A stretch of 64,000 nucleotides of DNA, taken from positions 3,580,132 to 3,644,131 of the forward strand of contig OY282519.1 in assembly GCA_958296405.1 (NCBI GenBank), read 5' to 3'. Position numbers and translations under genes: made by a program. Below are positions 41,412 through 49,687 of the stretch, in pieces. The notes below the pieces were generated by a model. The model was not told the DNA's origin. It made no database searches and saw nothing but the letters and a program-made list of their open reading frames with translations. Source of the stretch: an uncultured Pseudomonadales bacterium (GTDB taxonomy: Bacteria > Pseudomonadota > Gammaproteobacteria > Pseudomonadales > Azotimanducaceae). The first letter of the stretch is position 1. The number at the start of each line of letters is the position of its first letter.

Positions 41412-42489
41412 GCCGGCCAGTTTGGTCGGCGGCGAGTGTGCGGCGCTAGCGACATTTGCCCGATTCGGCCCGCGACATCGCTGCAATCGTTGTGCGCCTG
41501 CGCATCGGGCCGCAGGGCCGCGTCGTCGATTGGCCGAGTATCTCAATGGACATTGGTGCGGCATCGAGGTGCAGCATCTCGGCGCGGTTGGGGCAGGCGC
41601 TGCCGCATGGCGGGTGTCACTTCGACAGGACGCAGCAACAGGCGATGGACAACAAAGTGCGAGTGGTTTCCGGCCCGATCTTCGGCTTGGGCACCACCAT
41701 CTCATTGCTGGTTGCCGTTTTGGGATTTCGGCACCGTCCCGACCTCTACGACGCCATCCGCTTCGCGCTGCTCGATGGCTGCGGACGAACGGACTGAGCG
41801 GCGTCATCAAGGTCGCCAGAACGACAGCCAGCGTCTGGCAATGGCCAGGACTTTGCAGCTAGCGCAATCCGCCAGTTGATCGCTGCCGACTTTGGACGCC
41901 AAAGTACCGCGGCCATCCATCTTGCGGAATCGCAAGACTATTGGCTCTCGTCGGGTCACTATCGTTCACCGTCAGGTCGCTGCCCAACAGACCGGCATCC
42001 GATGCCCTCGCGTCCAAGGCCGTTCGCGGGCTTGGCGAGTTGACGACGTTCGGAATTGGTCTCGCAGCTCTGCAAGCTCTGGAAGGTCGCATTCATACCG
42101 TTTACGGGACCCTACCCACGCCGGTGCAACCCGCAGGATACGTACCCCACAGCCACCGTCACCCCGAGTGCTGCGATTCCACTTCCCGCTCGGGCGCGGC
42201 GTCCTGTTGCTGGAGCAGTTCCGAACGCGACCAGACGCGCAGTTCGCGCAGGCGCTTCATCGGCTGCGCCGGCCGGCAAAAAGGGGACATTTCCACTTTG
42301 CACAAAAGGAGACATCTCTGCTTTGCGTTGACAAGCCCGCACAAGGCGTTGACTTCGGCTCTACACTCCGGTTACGTTGGCGTTATTGGTTGGCGACCTA
42401 ACCGAAAATAGGGGCGGTGGCTCGCCCGGTGGCCATTTGGCGTAGATCGCCAAGCGAACTCGCGGGCGGTCATCGATCCCTTCCTCACA
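41412..42489. other. Gene-poor region with an IS-end relic
   Basis: About 1.1 kb without a convincing gene. Short open frames exist on both strands (for example plus-strand 41456-41797, which ends in a hydrophobic stretch and DLYDAIRFALL), but none has a recognisable family or a good ribosome site. Composition changes repeatedly, and an IS-like end is present at 42258-42333, so this looks like a patchwork of remnants. Confidence 0.4.
42258..42333. mobile_element. Relic of an IS end (copy 1)
   Basis: The segment from CATCGGCTGCGCC through AAAAAGGGGACATTTCC to GCGTTGACA contains two direct copies of a GGGGACATTTCCACTTTGC-like unit and ends in TGACA. The same end occurs at 47781-47831 in the same orientation. 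Repeated subterminal units next to a TGT-starting tip resemble ends of IS21-like elements; no transposase gene is associated. Family assignment is tentative. Confidence 0.5.
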
Positions 42490-42840
42490 ATGTACTTCCC
42501 CACAAGCAGCGACTTGGACTCCGCGAACGAGTCGTCCGCGCTGGTCGCGCTCGCGTGGCAAGAGATGTTCGATGCGGACACGCCGGATTCCTACAGGCCT
42601 AGGCTGTTCGACACGCACTTTCTCGTGTCCGAGCTGGCGGAGCTCACGACGCTGCCATCTCGTGACGCACGGTGGAAGCGCCATGTGAAGCTCGTTCAGG
42701 ACGAGGTCCGGCAGGCCATCCGCGCCGAATCGCATTGGCTCGCCGATCATCGCTGGTGCTGTGAGCTGCTAGGGAATCTGGTGAAGTCGGACAGCCCGAG
42801 CGACGACGACTTTAAGGGCTTTCACCCTTGGCAACGGTGA
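42490..42840 (+). CDS. Hypothetical protein
   Basis: A 116-residue frame starting MYFPTSSDLDSANESSALV, acidic and helix-rich, with LFDTHFLVSELAELTTLPS and a run of His/Trp (ESHWLADHRWCCELL). It has no membrane helix and no recognised domain. The reading looks protein-like rather than a shadow, and its start lies about 160 bases from an IS-end relic, so it may be the preserved start of a longer, truncated gene. No function is proposed. Confidence 0.45.
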   Translation: MYFPTSSDLDSANESSALVALAWQEMFDADTPDSYRPRLFDTHFLVSELAELTTLPSRDARWKRHVKLVQDEVRQAIRAESHWLADHRWCCELLGNLVKSDSPSDDDFKGFHPWQR

Positions 42841-42925
42841 ATAGTGAAGCACGGTTCCGTCCTCACGCGGCGAACGCGTTCCAAATGACGATAGCGAAGC
42901 GGTGCTGTCGCCCCGCAGACGCACG

Positions 42926-45067
42926 ATGACCGCGGCACGCCTGCGCTCCAGCTTCCTTATCGCCCTAGGCGTCTGCGCCGGTGCGCTGTACGCCTTCCAT
43001 CTGGCTGCGGCCATCTTCACCGAGCGGGCGTTGGCCGTCGATGGTGCCAATTTCTTGCTGAACCTGCTGAGCCGCGAGTTCGCTTGGCCATTGTTTGACG
43101 ACGGCAAGCACATTCGGCTCGTCGTCAACCTGATCAACCAGTTCCCCGCTGCGCTGGCCATCAAGGCCGGCGTCGAAGACCTCCGCATGCTCAAGCTCTT
43201 GTTCGGGGCAGGCTTCTTTCTCACGCCGCTGGCGCTGTCCCTCGTTTGCCTCGCGCTCTGCCGTCGTGCGCGGGATTACCGCCTCATGGTGTTTGTGGTG
43301 GCGAGCCTCATCACCGCCACGCTGCCCTCCGAGCAGTTCAAGATCAACCCCGCCTTCACGGCGGCCGCCCTGTGCTGGGTGCCGCTGGCCTACGCCACGT
43401 TGCGCCTGAAGGCCACGCGGTTCGACCAAGCCTTGGTGGTGGTGGTGCTCATCGCGCTGTTTCGATCTCACGAAGGGATGATCGTGTGGGGCCCGATCCT
43501 CACCGGGGCAGCCATTTGGCGCCTTGCCCAAAGCGAAACACGCCGCCCAACCAGGGACACTTGGCACATCCATGCCATCGCTGGGGGCGCGGTTGCGCTC
43601 ACTTTGTTCGTCTTCTATTGGCAAATCACGCACCCGGTGGCCAGCGCAACGCAGCGGTTTTTCACCCAAGCGGCCGTCGCCCTGCCTTGGGAGATGTGGC
43701 GCAACACCGGCGCCAGCCGGATCAGCTTGGTGGTGAGCGCAGCGTTGATCGCCATACTCGTCACCATGGCCGTGCGCCCGCTTCGCCAGCGCCTGCATCG
43801 GGGCTGGCGAAGCTCTGTGCATTGGGCGCTGTGGGCAGCGGCGCTCGCAAGCGCGGCACTGGCCCTGCACGTTGCGGTGCGCCTCATCGTCGAGCCTTGG
43901 CATGTGGGCGCTTACATCGAGTACGAATACCGCACGCTGATCGTGTTCGGCTCCGCCGCATGGATGGGCCTCGCCGTGGCGACGCATCGGCTCCGGTTCA
44001 CTTTGGCGCCCACCGAGCGCGCGTTGATTGGCTTTGTGTTGGCCACGGGCTTGGGCGCGGCCAGTTTGTGGCAGTTGGGGAACACCAAGCTCTGGCACGA
44101 AACCCAACGCGAACTGCGCGCGCTCATCGAGCGCTCCGAAGAGACAATCATTCCGGCGAGCGACGTGTGGCGGCGCTTTCAGGAGTTGAAGGCACCGTGG
44201 TGGCGCGAGCAACACGCATCGGGCTGGCACTGGCCCACCTACTCCATCGCCATTCAGGACAAGCGCAGCATTGAACGGTTCATCATGGCTTTCGATGAGC
44301 ACTTCGCAGTGCGCAGCGATCTCGAAGCCGGCGGCGCAGTGTTGCACATGAAATGGACGACGCTCTTTCCGAGCGGCTATTTCGATTTCAGCCAATTCGT
44401 TGCCAGCTATGAGCGCAGTCCGGAAAAGCAGATGATCGAGATGAGGCAGACCGTCTTGGCTGAATTGACGGCCATTCGCGCCATCGTCGGCACCGGCACT
44501 GTCGTTGCGATGCAGAATTCAGATTGGTTTCGCGCGCACGCTTGGGCCGTGGAGAGGGTGATGGACGCGCCGACGCTTGCGCGTGGGCGGGCAGATTGGG
44601 GCCCGGCCTCGGGGGACTTTGTTCTCAGCCCCAACGCGCACCCGAAATCGCTCACGCCGGAGCACCAGATCGCCTTCCTCTATAGAGCGAGTGACCTCGC
44701 CCAGTTGGAGCTAGACGAGTTTCGCTCCATCGCCGCCGAGCCGCCGGCCGCACTAGGGCCATTCAATGTGTACTGGGTGAACGATGGCAGGCAACTCGCT
44801 TGGCTGCGCGCACCCTGCGACTCCGCGGACACCGCCGCAACTTTCCACTTGCACCTTCAGCCCGCCGACGTGGCGGACCTGCCCCAGCATCGCCAGCGAC
44901 ACGGCTTCGACAACTTAGACTTCACGTTCCAACGCGCCGGCGGCAGGATGGTTGGCGGGCGCTGTTGGGCCATCGTCAACATGCCAGACTACCCGATTGT
45001 GGGGGTAGTGACCGGCCAGTACGACGCAGAGGGAGTGAGGTGGAGCGTGTACTTCCCGGCGGAGTGA
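42926..45067 (+). CDS. GT-C-like membrane glycosyltransferase 3
   Basis: A 713-residue polytopic protein with about 10-11 helices in residues 1-420 (SSFLIALGVCAGALYAFHL; HAIAGGAVALTLFVFYW; LIGFVLATGLGAASLWQ). A loop with ERALAVDGANFLLN corresponds to the first periplasmic loop of GT-C enzymes. The C-terminal 110 residues (FHLHLQPADVADLP, RHGFDNLDF, GGRCWAIVNMPDYP, VVTGQYDAEG) are the same periplasmic domain that is duplicated at the end of the GT-C protein at 35646. The two loci are therefore functionally linked although separated by about 4 kb of remnants. The ATG at 42926 is preferred over GTG 42902. Confidence 0.8.
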   Translation: MTAARLRSSFLIALGVCAGALYAFHLAAAIFTERALAVDGANFLLNLLSREFAWPLFDDGKHIRLVVNLINQFPAALAIKAGVEDLRMLKLLFGAGFFLTPLALSLVCLALCRRARDYRLMVFVVASLITATLPSEQFKINPAFTAAALCWVPLAYATLRLKATRFDQALVVVVLIALFRSHEGMIVWGPILTGAAIWRLAQSETRRPTRDTWHIHAIAGGAVALTLFVFYWQITHPVASATQRFFTQAAVALPWEMWRNTGASRISLVVSAALIAILVTMAVRPLRQRLHRGWRSSVHWALWAAALASAALALHVAVRLIVEPWHVGAYIEYEYRTLIVFGSAAWMGLAVATHRLRFTLAPTERALIGFVLATGLGAASLWQLGNTKLWHETQRELRALIERSEETIIPASDVWRRFQELKAPWWREQHASGWHWPTYSIAIQDKRSIERFIMAFDEHFAVRSDLEAGGAVLHMKWTTLFPSGYFDFSQFVASYERSPEKQMIEMRQTVLAELTAIRAIVGTGTVVAMQNSDWFRAHAWAVERVMDAPTLARGRADWGPASGDFVLSPNAHPKSLTPEHQIAFLYRASDLAQLELDEFRSIAAEPPAALGPFNVYWVNDGRQLAWLRAPCDSADTAATFHLHLQPADVADLPQHRQRHGFDNLDFTFQRAGGRMVGGRCWAIVNMPDYPIVGVVTGQYDAEGVRWSVYFPAE

Positions 45068-45094
45068 GAGGCCCAGCGTCTACGCCGTGGCCAC

Positions 45095-45937
45095 TTAGGT
45101 ACGTAGCACCAAGAACGGTTCGTTTGCCTGCTCCCACCGACGCATGTCTTCCCACAGGCCGGTGGATTGCAGATCCCGCAGTTCCATCGCTTGGCGCAGC
45201 AAGCCCGCGATTGCCTGACGGCCGATGCCCGTTTGCAGGCTACCCAGCACTCCACGGAGGCCGATTTTGAGAATCTCAATCAAATCGTGGCCGTGGACGA
45301 CGTGCCAAGGGTCCCTGGGCGGCAACTGCGCGATTTGGCGCTGGAGCGCTCGCGCGTCGATTTGCGCGTTGGAACTTGCCACCACGCGAACCATCTCTTC
45401 TTCATCCACGATCCACGCACTCTCATCAGTAAACCGGGTTGGATTGATGTCTCCCAAACCAAGGTTCGGCTCGAACCGACGGGCAGCCCATCTCAAACGT
45501 CCGAAGACCAAACCTCGATCGAGCAACGCCCTGCGCACGTCCACGCCGTGTCGTTGCTCGAATCTAACGATCTTGTCGGTGTCGCCATACTCCGCCAACA
45601 CGCGCTCCAAAGCCGGCGACCTGCACAACAGACACTCCAGATCATGCGCGTCCGTGCGGACGAGGTTCGCAGACGGCAAAGGCGTGTCTTCTAAGTAGTC
45701 ATGGTTACTGTCGACGACACCCAACGCACGTCGGAAATTGATCTCATCAAGGCGTTGCAGGCCGCGGATGACGTTCTGCTTGCCCATGGCGTCAATCAGT
45801 CTGCAATCGCAATGACACCGATCTTTCCAAAACCGCTCGTCATCCTTCCCTTCAACCACCAAGAACGAACCATCATGCGCCGCGCGGCGTATCTTGATTT
45901 GCACCACCAAGTCACGATGGGCTAGGCCGGATTGCAT
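45095..45937 (-). CDS. ariB: PARIS-like AriB: DUF4435 TOPRIM-domain effector
   Basis: A 280-residue protein with a DUF4435/TOPRIM fold: SFLVVEGKDDERFWK (the TOPRIM Glu), AMGKQNVIRGLQRL, and the acidic motif ALGVVDSNHDYLED, followed by NLVRTDAHDLECLL. In PARIS systems AriB is held by the ATPase AriA and, when a phage anti-restriction protein is sensed, is released to cut tRNA and stop growth. Its start is 32 bases downstream of the ATPase gene on the same strand, the AriA-AriB order. The acidic motif is DxNxD rather than the more usual DxDxD, which could affect metal binding. Confidence 0.75.
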   Translation of the reverse strand: MQSGLAHRDLVVQIKIRRAAHDGSFLVVEGKDDERFWKDRCHCDCRLIDAMGKQNVIRGLQRLDEINFRRALGVVDSNHDYLEDTPLPSANLVRTDAHDLECLLCRSPALERVLAEYGDTDKIVRFEQRHGVDVRRALLDRGLVFGRLRWAARRFEPNLGLGDINPTRFTDESAWIVDEEEMVRVVASSNAQIDARALQRQIAQLPPRDPWHVVHGHDLIEILKIGLRGVLGSLQTGIGRQAIAGLLRQAMELRDLQSTGLWEDMRRWEQANEPFLVLRT

Positions 45938-45969
45938 GTAGGCAGATCCTTGCGGTCAACGCAGATACG

Positions 45970-47298
45970 CTAGACTGTAAGCGCTACCATCAGATCCTCC
46001 CTCGTGCCAACTATATCAGGCGAGTGGGTTGCCACAAGGGCATCGAAATCCGAAAGTTCAACGATCGCCATGAGATCATCGAGGAACCTGCTCTGCCACT
46101 CAACATGGAGGGACAGTTCCGGCTCGTCCAGCAATACAACGGTGTTGGGCTGAACTCTGAACAAAAGGTCGTAGTGCAAGATCAGTTCGTGCTGTTCGCC
46201 TGACGACAGCGAGTCTAGGGGCAATGGTTCACCATTGACCTTAACGGCCAAGCCTTCCTTACGATCCACAAGAATTTGTTTGTTCTTGAACTTTTCGTTC
46301 AAGCTCTCCAGCAAGAGCCGCGCACGTCTAGCCAAGTCCTCCAAGACTTGCAGCTTCGCCGCCGTATCGTCCACATACAGGGTCATCACGCCCGCTTGTG
46401 ATGGATCCATATCATCGCCAAGCTGGAAACGATCGATGGGCGTCCCTTCCAAGATGCCGATCTTCTTTAGATATTCCGTCTGGCGATCCAAGTCCTCCAT
46501 CTGCTTCCGGATGTCGTCAACGGGCAAGTTGTCGCCAGCGGCGCTATGTTGCAGCAGGCGCTGGGGAAAAGACTGATCCAGAGTCTGCGCTCGCCTGCCG
46601 TACTCGGCCATGGTGTCGTCGATCTCCCTCTTTAAGTCGCTGCTACATTCGACTACTCGCGACGTCCCAGCATCCGGCGGACGGCGGGACCGTCTTGGGA
46701 GGTAGGGCCACCGCACAAGTCGTTGTGCCTCAATGAAATGGGAGTTGGCCGTATCAAGGAACTCGCGAAGCCAAGGCACATCTTGTTTGTCAGAGTAGAC
46801 GGCCCGCGCGGCTGAAACTAAACCAAGGCGCGGAGGGCCGTACCTTCGCACGACTTCCAAGTCGGTCAGCAACTCGCCATCTCGCCTGTCTATCCAAGCG
46901 CCCTCCCCCATACGCTGAAGGAAATCATACTCCGCGGCTGTCACCTCAGCCATAGAAGGCGTCAGCGGTACCGATGTGGACTTGTTGACTCCGTTTGCCG
47001 TCAGCTGGAGCGTTCCGACTTCGGCGTCCGTGCCGCCATCGTCCCTGGTTAGCTCCAGCTCAGCCCCATCGTGGAATCTAAGCAGCAATCGTTCGAAGGG
47101 AACTTGCCGGAGGTAGCTGAACTCTCGCGTCAGCAGAGCATGGACCATCTTCAGGATGGTCGTCTTGCCGACGCCGTTGGGGCCATGCAGCAGTGTCACT
47201 CGCGCATCCAACTTCAAGTCGATGTGGTGGTTGTAGATGCCGAAGAGGCCGTCGACCTCAACCCGCTCGAGGCGGCGGAGCGGTGTCAATGCCATCAT
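45970..47298 (-). CDS. ariA: PARIS-like AriA: ABC-type AAA ATPase
   Basis: A 442-residue SMC/ABC-like ATPase. Walker A is HGPNGVGKTTILK with Lys45; the ABC signature is LDSLSSGEQHELI; Walker B is NTVVLLDEPELSLHVEWQ; the switch His is in VATHSPDIV. A coiled-coil insert fills the middle (MEDLDRQTEYLKKIG). ATG 47298 (MMALTPLRRLERV) is chosen, since the sequence upstream is not conserved-looking. With the DUF4435 gene immediately downstream it forms a two-gene unit of the PARIS type; an OLD-like or Gabija-like relation is less likely because the TOPRIM is a separate DUF4435 protein. Confidence 0.78.
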   Translation of the reverse strand: MMALTPLRRLERVEVDGLFGIYNHHIDLKLDARVTLLHGPNGVGKTTILKMVHALLTREFSYLRQVPFERLLLRFHDGAELELTRDDGGTDAEVGTLQLTANGVNKSTSVPLTPSMAEVTAAEYDFLQRMGEGAWIDRRDGELLTDLEVVRRYGPPRLGLVSAARAVYSDKQDVPWLREFLDTANSHFIEAQRLVRWPYLPRRSRRPPDAGTSRVVECSSDLKREIDDTMAEYGRRAQTLDQSFPQRLLQHSAAGDNLPVDDIRKQMEDLDRQTEYLKKIGILEGTPIDRFQLGDDMDPSQAGVMTLYVDDTAAKLQVLEDLARRARLLLESLNEKFKNKQILVDRKEGLAVKVNGEPLPLDSLSSGEQHELILHYDLLFRVQPNTVVLLDEPELSLHVEWQSRFLDDLMAIVELSDFDALVATHSPDIVGTREDLMVALTV

Positions 47299-47601
47299 GT
47301 CGCTAGGTCTCTCTATGATGCTCCGAAGCGTAGCACAGCCGCCTTCGACAGCCATCGCCTCATTCGCAAGGGCTGTGGCCCCTGCCCGAACCCCGGCGAT
47401 CGGCCTTCGTTGAGGGGACGATCGCGCCGCATGTTGATCGCGCCTTAGATGACGAGCCCGCCGCTTCGCGGCAGCCCGCGCGGCCGCCCACAGCAGGATG
47501 CGCCCCACCGTCGCGTCACTCAGCGAGCTTTCCGGCCACCGCGCCGCCAAGTTCAACGCGATCCTCGCCTTGCGCGGCCGGCGCGGTCTAGGCGTGTCGC
47601 G
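47299..47601. other. Intergenic region upstream of the AriA-like gene
   Basis: About 300 bases with no gene. The promoter of the AriA-AriB unit should lie here, but no clear consensus was found. The left part of the AAA-nuclease repeat flank (around 47575-47600, GCGCGGTCTAGGCGTGT) begins at the right end. Confidence 0.3.
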
Positions 47602-47753
47602 CTACAGCGTCCAGACAACCATGTCGCCGCTGTGTTGAGGCTCGCCTGCGGGCGATTGCGCCTCCCTACCGTCGCGGCGGTCGAACACCACCAGGTGCCC
47701 TTCCTCCGCGCCGCACTTCCGCATGTAGCCCAACGTCTGCTCCACGCCGCGTT
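47602..47753 (-). pseudogene. 3'-terminal fragment of the AAA-ATPase/nuclease gene
   Basis: About 150 bases encoding ERGVEQTLGYMRKCGAEE, HLVVFDRRDGREAQSPAGEP and the end VVWTL. It is almost identical to the last 50 residues of the two full genes at 49688 and 51420. Similarity stops at 47753 and an IS-end relic follows within 30 bases, so the rest was probably removed by an insertion-deletion event. Confidence 0.85.
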
Positions 47754-47780
47754 CGGCGGCTCGGCCCGCGCAGGCGGCTT

Positions 47781-47831
47781 CATCGGCTGCGCCCGCCGGC
47801 AAAAAGGGGACATTTCTACTTTGCGTTGACA
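47781..47831. mobile_element. Relic of an IS end (copy 2)
   Basis: Contains CATCGGCTGCGCCCGCCGGC, AAAAAGGGGACATTTCTAC and the tip TTTGCGTTGACA, matching the relic at 42258-42333 in the same orientation but with one repeat unit only. It abuts the truncated AAA-nuclease fragment. The terminal TTGACA could also serve as a -35 element for the downstream antitoxin gene, though no good -10 was seen at the right spacing. Confidence 0.5.
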
Positions 47832-47907
47832 ATTCCGTTCACACACTTTTGCGGCGACGCAGGCTGCATGTAAACTTCGTCATCATGAACGATACGGAAT
47901 CGCAAAC

Positions 47908-48498
47908 ATGCCAACCTCCCCGGCGAGCAGTTTCGATGAGAGGCTACGGGCGGCACGAGAGTCACGCCAACTGAGCCAAGGCGCACTTGCCGCGCGTGCA
48001 GGGCTGCAAGCGTCGGCGGTTTCTCATTTCGAGACCGGCACGCGCAAACCCTCATTCGACAACTTGCGACGACTTGCAGATGCACTGCGCGTGTCCACGG
48101 ACTACCTGCTCGGCCGCACGGCAGCGCTAACGGGGTCGGGCGCGAACGTCGATCAACTTCACCGCCGTTACGCCGGCCTGTCGGCCGAATATCAGGAGGT
48201 TGCCGACGACCTCTTGAGGGTGCTCGCAGCCAAGGCCAATAAGAACGCAAAAACGGAACAAGTACACCGCTTGGTGGACGCGCTGCCGGATGACGCGCTG
48301 GACGCCGCCGAGAAGATGCTCAATGGGCTATCCGCGGGATCGCTCGCTGACTCGGTGACATCTACCTTGGCCAAGGCACCGATAGACGATGAACCAGTCA
48401 CGGTCGGCGAAGCGCAGGCGATAGCGGAAGGTGAGCGTGATGTCGAAGACGGGAAGGTCATCACTGCGGCTGCGCTCCGTGTGCGCCTTGGTCTGTGA
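47908..48498 (+). CDS. XRE-family transcriptional regulator, antitoxin of a RelE/ParE-type pair
   Basis: A 196-residue protein with an N-terminal HTH_3 domain: FDERLRAARESRQLSQGALAA, then ASAVSHFETGTRKPSFDNL and LRVSTDYLLGRT. A helical middle and an acidic C-terminal region follow (AKAPIDDEPVTVGEAQAI, GERDVEDGKVI), the latter of the kind that binds a RelE-fold toxin. Its TGA overlaps the GTG of the downstream toxin gene (GTGA), so expression is coupled. It should repress its own promoter; a clear operator palindrome was not identified. Confidence 0.85.
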   Translation: MPTSPASSFDERLRAARESRQLSQGALAARAGLQASAVSHFETGTRKPSFDNLRRLADALRVSTDYLLGRTAALTGSGANVDQLHRRYAGLSAEYQEVADDLLRVLAAKANKNAKTEQVHRLVDALPDDALDAAEKMLNGLSAGSLADSVTSTLAKAPIDDEPVTVGEAQAIAEGERDVEDGKVITAAALRVRLGL

Positions 48499-48737
48499 CG
48501 GTCCGATACACCAGCCGAGCCGGGAAGGACATGGAGAATCTACCGTTGAGGGATCGACAACGAGTGCTCGACGCGGTGGATCGTTTCGCGGCGAGCGGCG
48601 TTGGCGATGTACGAGCCCTTGGCGGCCAGTGGCGTGGCCTGTTCCGGCTGCGGATAGGGAGCTTGCGGGCGGTTTTTCGAAAGGAAGACGGCATCGTAGT
48701 CCTTCGCGTGTTGCATCGGCGGGAGGCGTATCGTTGA
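48495..48737 (+). CDS. RelE/ParE-superfamily toxin
   Basis: An 80-residue protein of the RelE/ParE fold: MTVRYTSRAGKDMENLPLRD, then QRVLDAVDRFAASG, the central GQWRGLFRLRIGSLRAVF and ending VLRVLHRREAYR. The LRIGxLRAVF strand and the terminal HRREAYR are the usual landmarks. Family members cleave mRNA on the ribosome or poison gyrase; which of these applies is not evident. GTG 48495 overlaps the antitoxin stop by 4 bases; the antitoxin-first order is the common one for XRE-RelE pairs. Confidence 0.87.
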   Translation: MTVRYTSRAGKDMENLPLRDRQRVLDAVDRFAASGVGDVRALGGQWRGLFRLRIGSLRAVFRKEDGIVVLRVLHRREAYR

Positions 48738-48826
48738 GGTTTCGGCACGCCACTCATCCGTCCTACCACGCGTTCACAAACTCTGGTGGCTCGCAGCTTC
48801 AACCTCGTATTGCCTCGGCGAACCCC

Positions 48827-49180
48827 CTAGCCGGCAAGCCCGTCCAAGACCCGCTCCGCCAAGTCATCCCCATCCTCGCCCTTCGAATGCACTCGCCAGC
48901 CCGCGTGCTCGAAAAGCGGCTGCCCCTGCCATTTGCTCGCCGTGGAGCACGGTCACGCGGTGCCCGGGCCACGCTAATTCCGCCTCGGCCAGCACGCGGC
49001 CGCCAGTTCGTAGCCCACTTCTGGGCACGCGCAAGCCGCGGGTTGACCAGACATCCATCGCGCTGTGGCAACGTCTCCACAGAGAGTTCCATCGCGGCTT
49101 CCCACTCGCCATGCACCCCTACTGCCGCCGCCTCGGCCGGCGGTAGCCCGGCGGACGTGCGCAAAACAACTCGGCAGCAA
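48827..49180 (-). pseudogene. Degraded C-terminal gene remnant
   Basis: Across shifted minus-strand frames one can read EVGYELAA, then VLAEAELAWPGHRVTVLHG and AFRARG, and finally FEHAGWRVHSKGEDGDDLAERVLDGLAG-like text (read in pieces) up to a TAG at 48827. The order resembles the C-terminal end seen in some large helicase or nuclease proteins (an acidic AELAWP strand and an AGW strand), but the family is not certain. At least two frameshifts are needed, so it is non-functional. Confidence 0.45.
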
Positions 49181-49225
49181 GCGGACGCCGGGAGAGGGCT
49201 CGCCGACGAGGCCGGCATCGCGGCC

Positions 49226-49480
49226 TCAAGCGGTGCTGTGCGCCGCCCGCGCCTGCGCTAGGTCGTAGATGGCCTGCACGCGAAGCCAGTGCTCCGCGGT
49301 GCTCCAGCCCACGCCTTCCAAAGCCAGCGCCATCGATGGCGAAATCCCGTGCTTGCCGTTCAACAGGCGCGACAACGAGGAGCGTCCGACGCCAAGGCGC
49401 TCAGCTGCACGGGCCACCGTCCAAGTGGACTCGTCGATGCAACTCCGCACGAGTTGGCCCGGATGGGGAGGATCGAACAT
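49226..49480 (-). CDS. higA: HigA-family antitoxin (HTH)
   Basis: An 84-residue HigA-type protein: MFDPPHPGQLVRSCID, VARAAERLGVGRSSLSRLLNG (HTH) and GISPSMALALEGVGWSTAEHWLRVQ. This opening and the SLSRLLNGKHGIS recognition region are typical of HigA antitoxins, which usually lie just downstream of higB. Only a possible scrap of higB is visible upstream (a short DLTDYHRG-like end near 49485-49520 in another frame), so this is likely an orphan. ATG 49480 gives the normal family start. Confidence 0.85.
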   Translation of the reverse strand: MFDPPHPGQLVRSCIDESTWTVARAAERLGVGRSSLSRLLNGKHGISPSMALALEGVGWSTAEHWLRVQAIYDLAQARAAHSTA

Positions 49481-49687
49481 TGGCAACTCCCTCGGTGGTA
49501 ATCGGTTAAGTCTGGCAAGGGCCGGTTTGCCCCCGCGGGGGGTCGCGCACTTCCAAATCGCACGAGTCATCGAAGGCATAACGTTCGACGGTGCCGTCTG
49601 GCCTAGTCCGCTCGACCGCACGGGTGGACGTTCGATGCTCCTCAAGGACATGCCAACCGCGCCGGCGCGGTCAAAGGGGGTGTTGCG

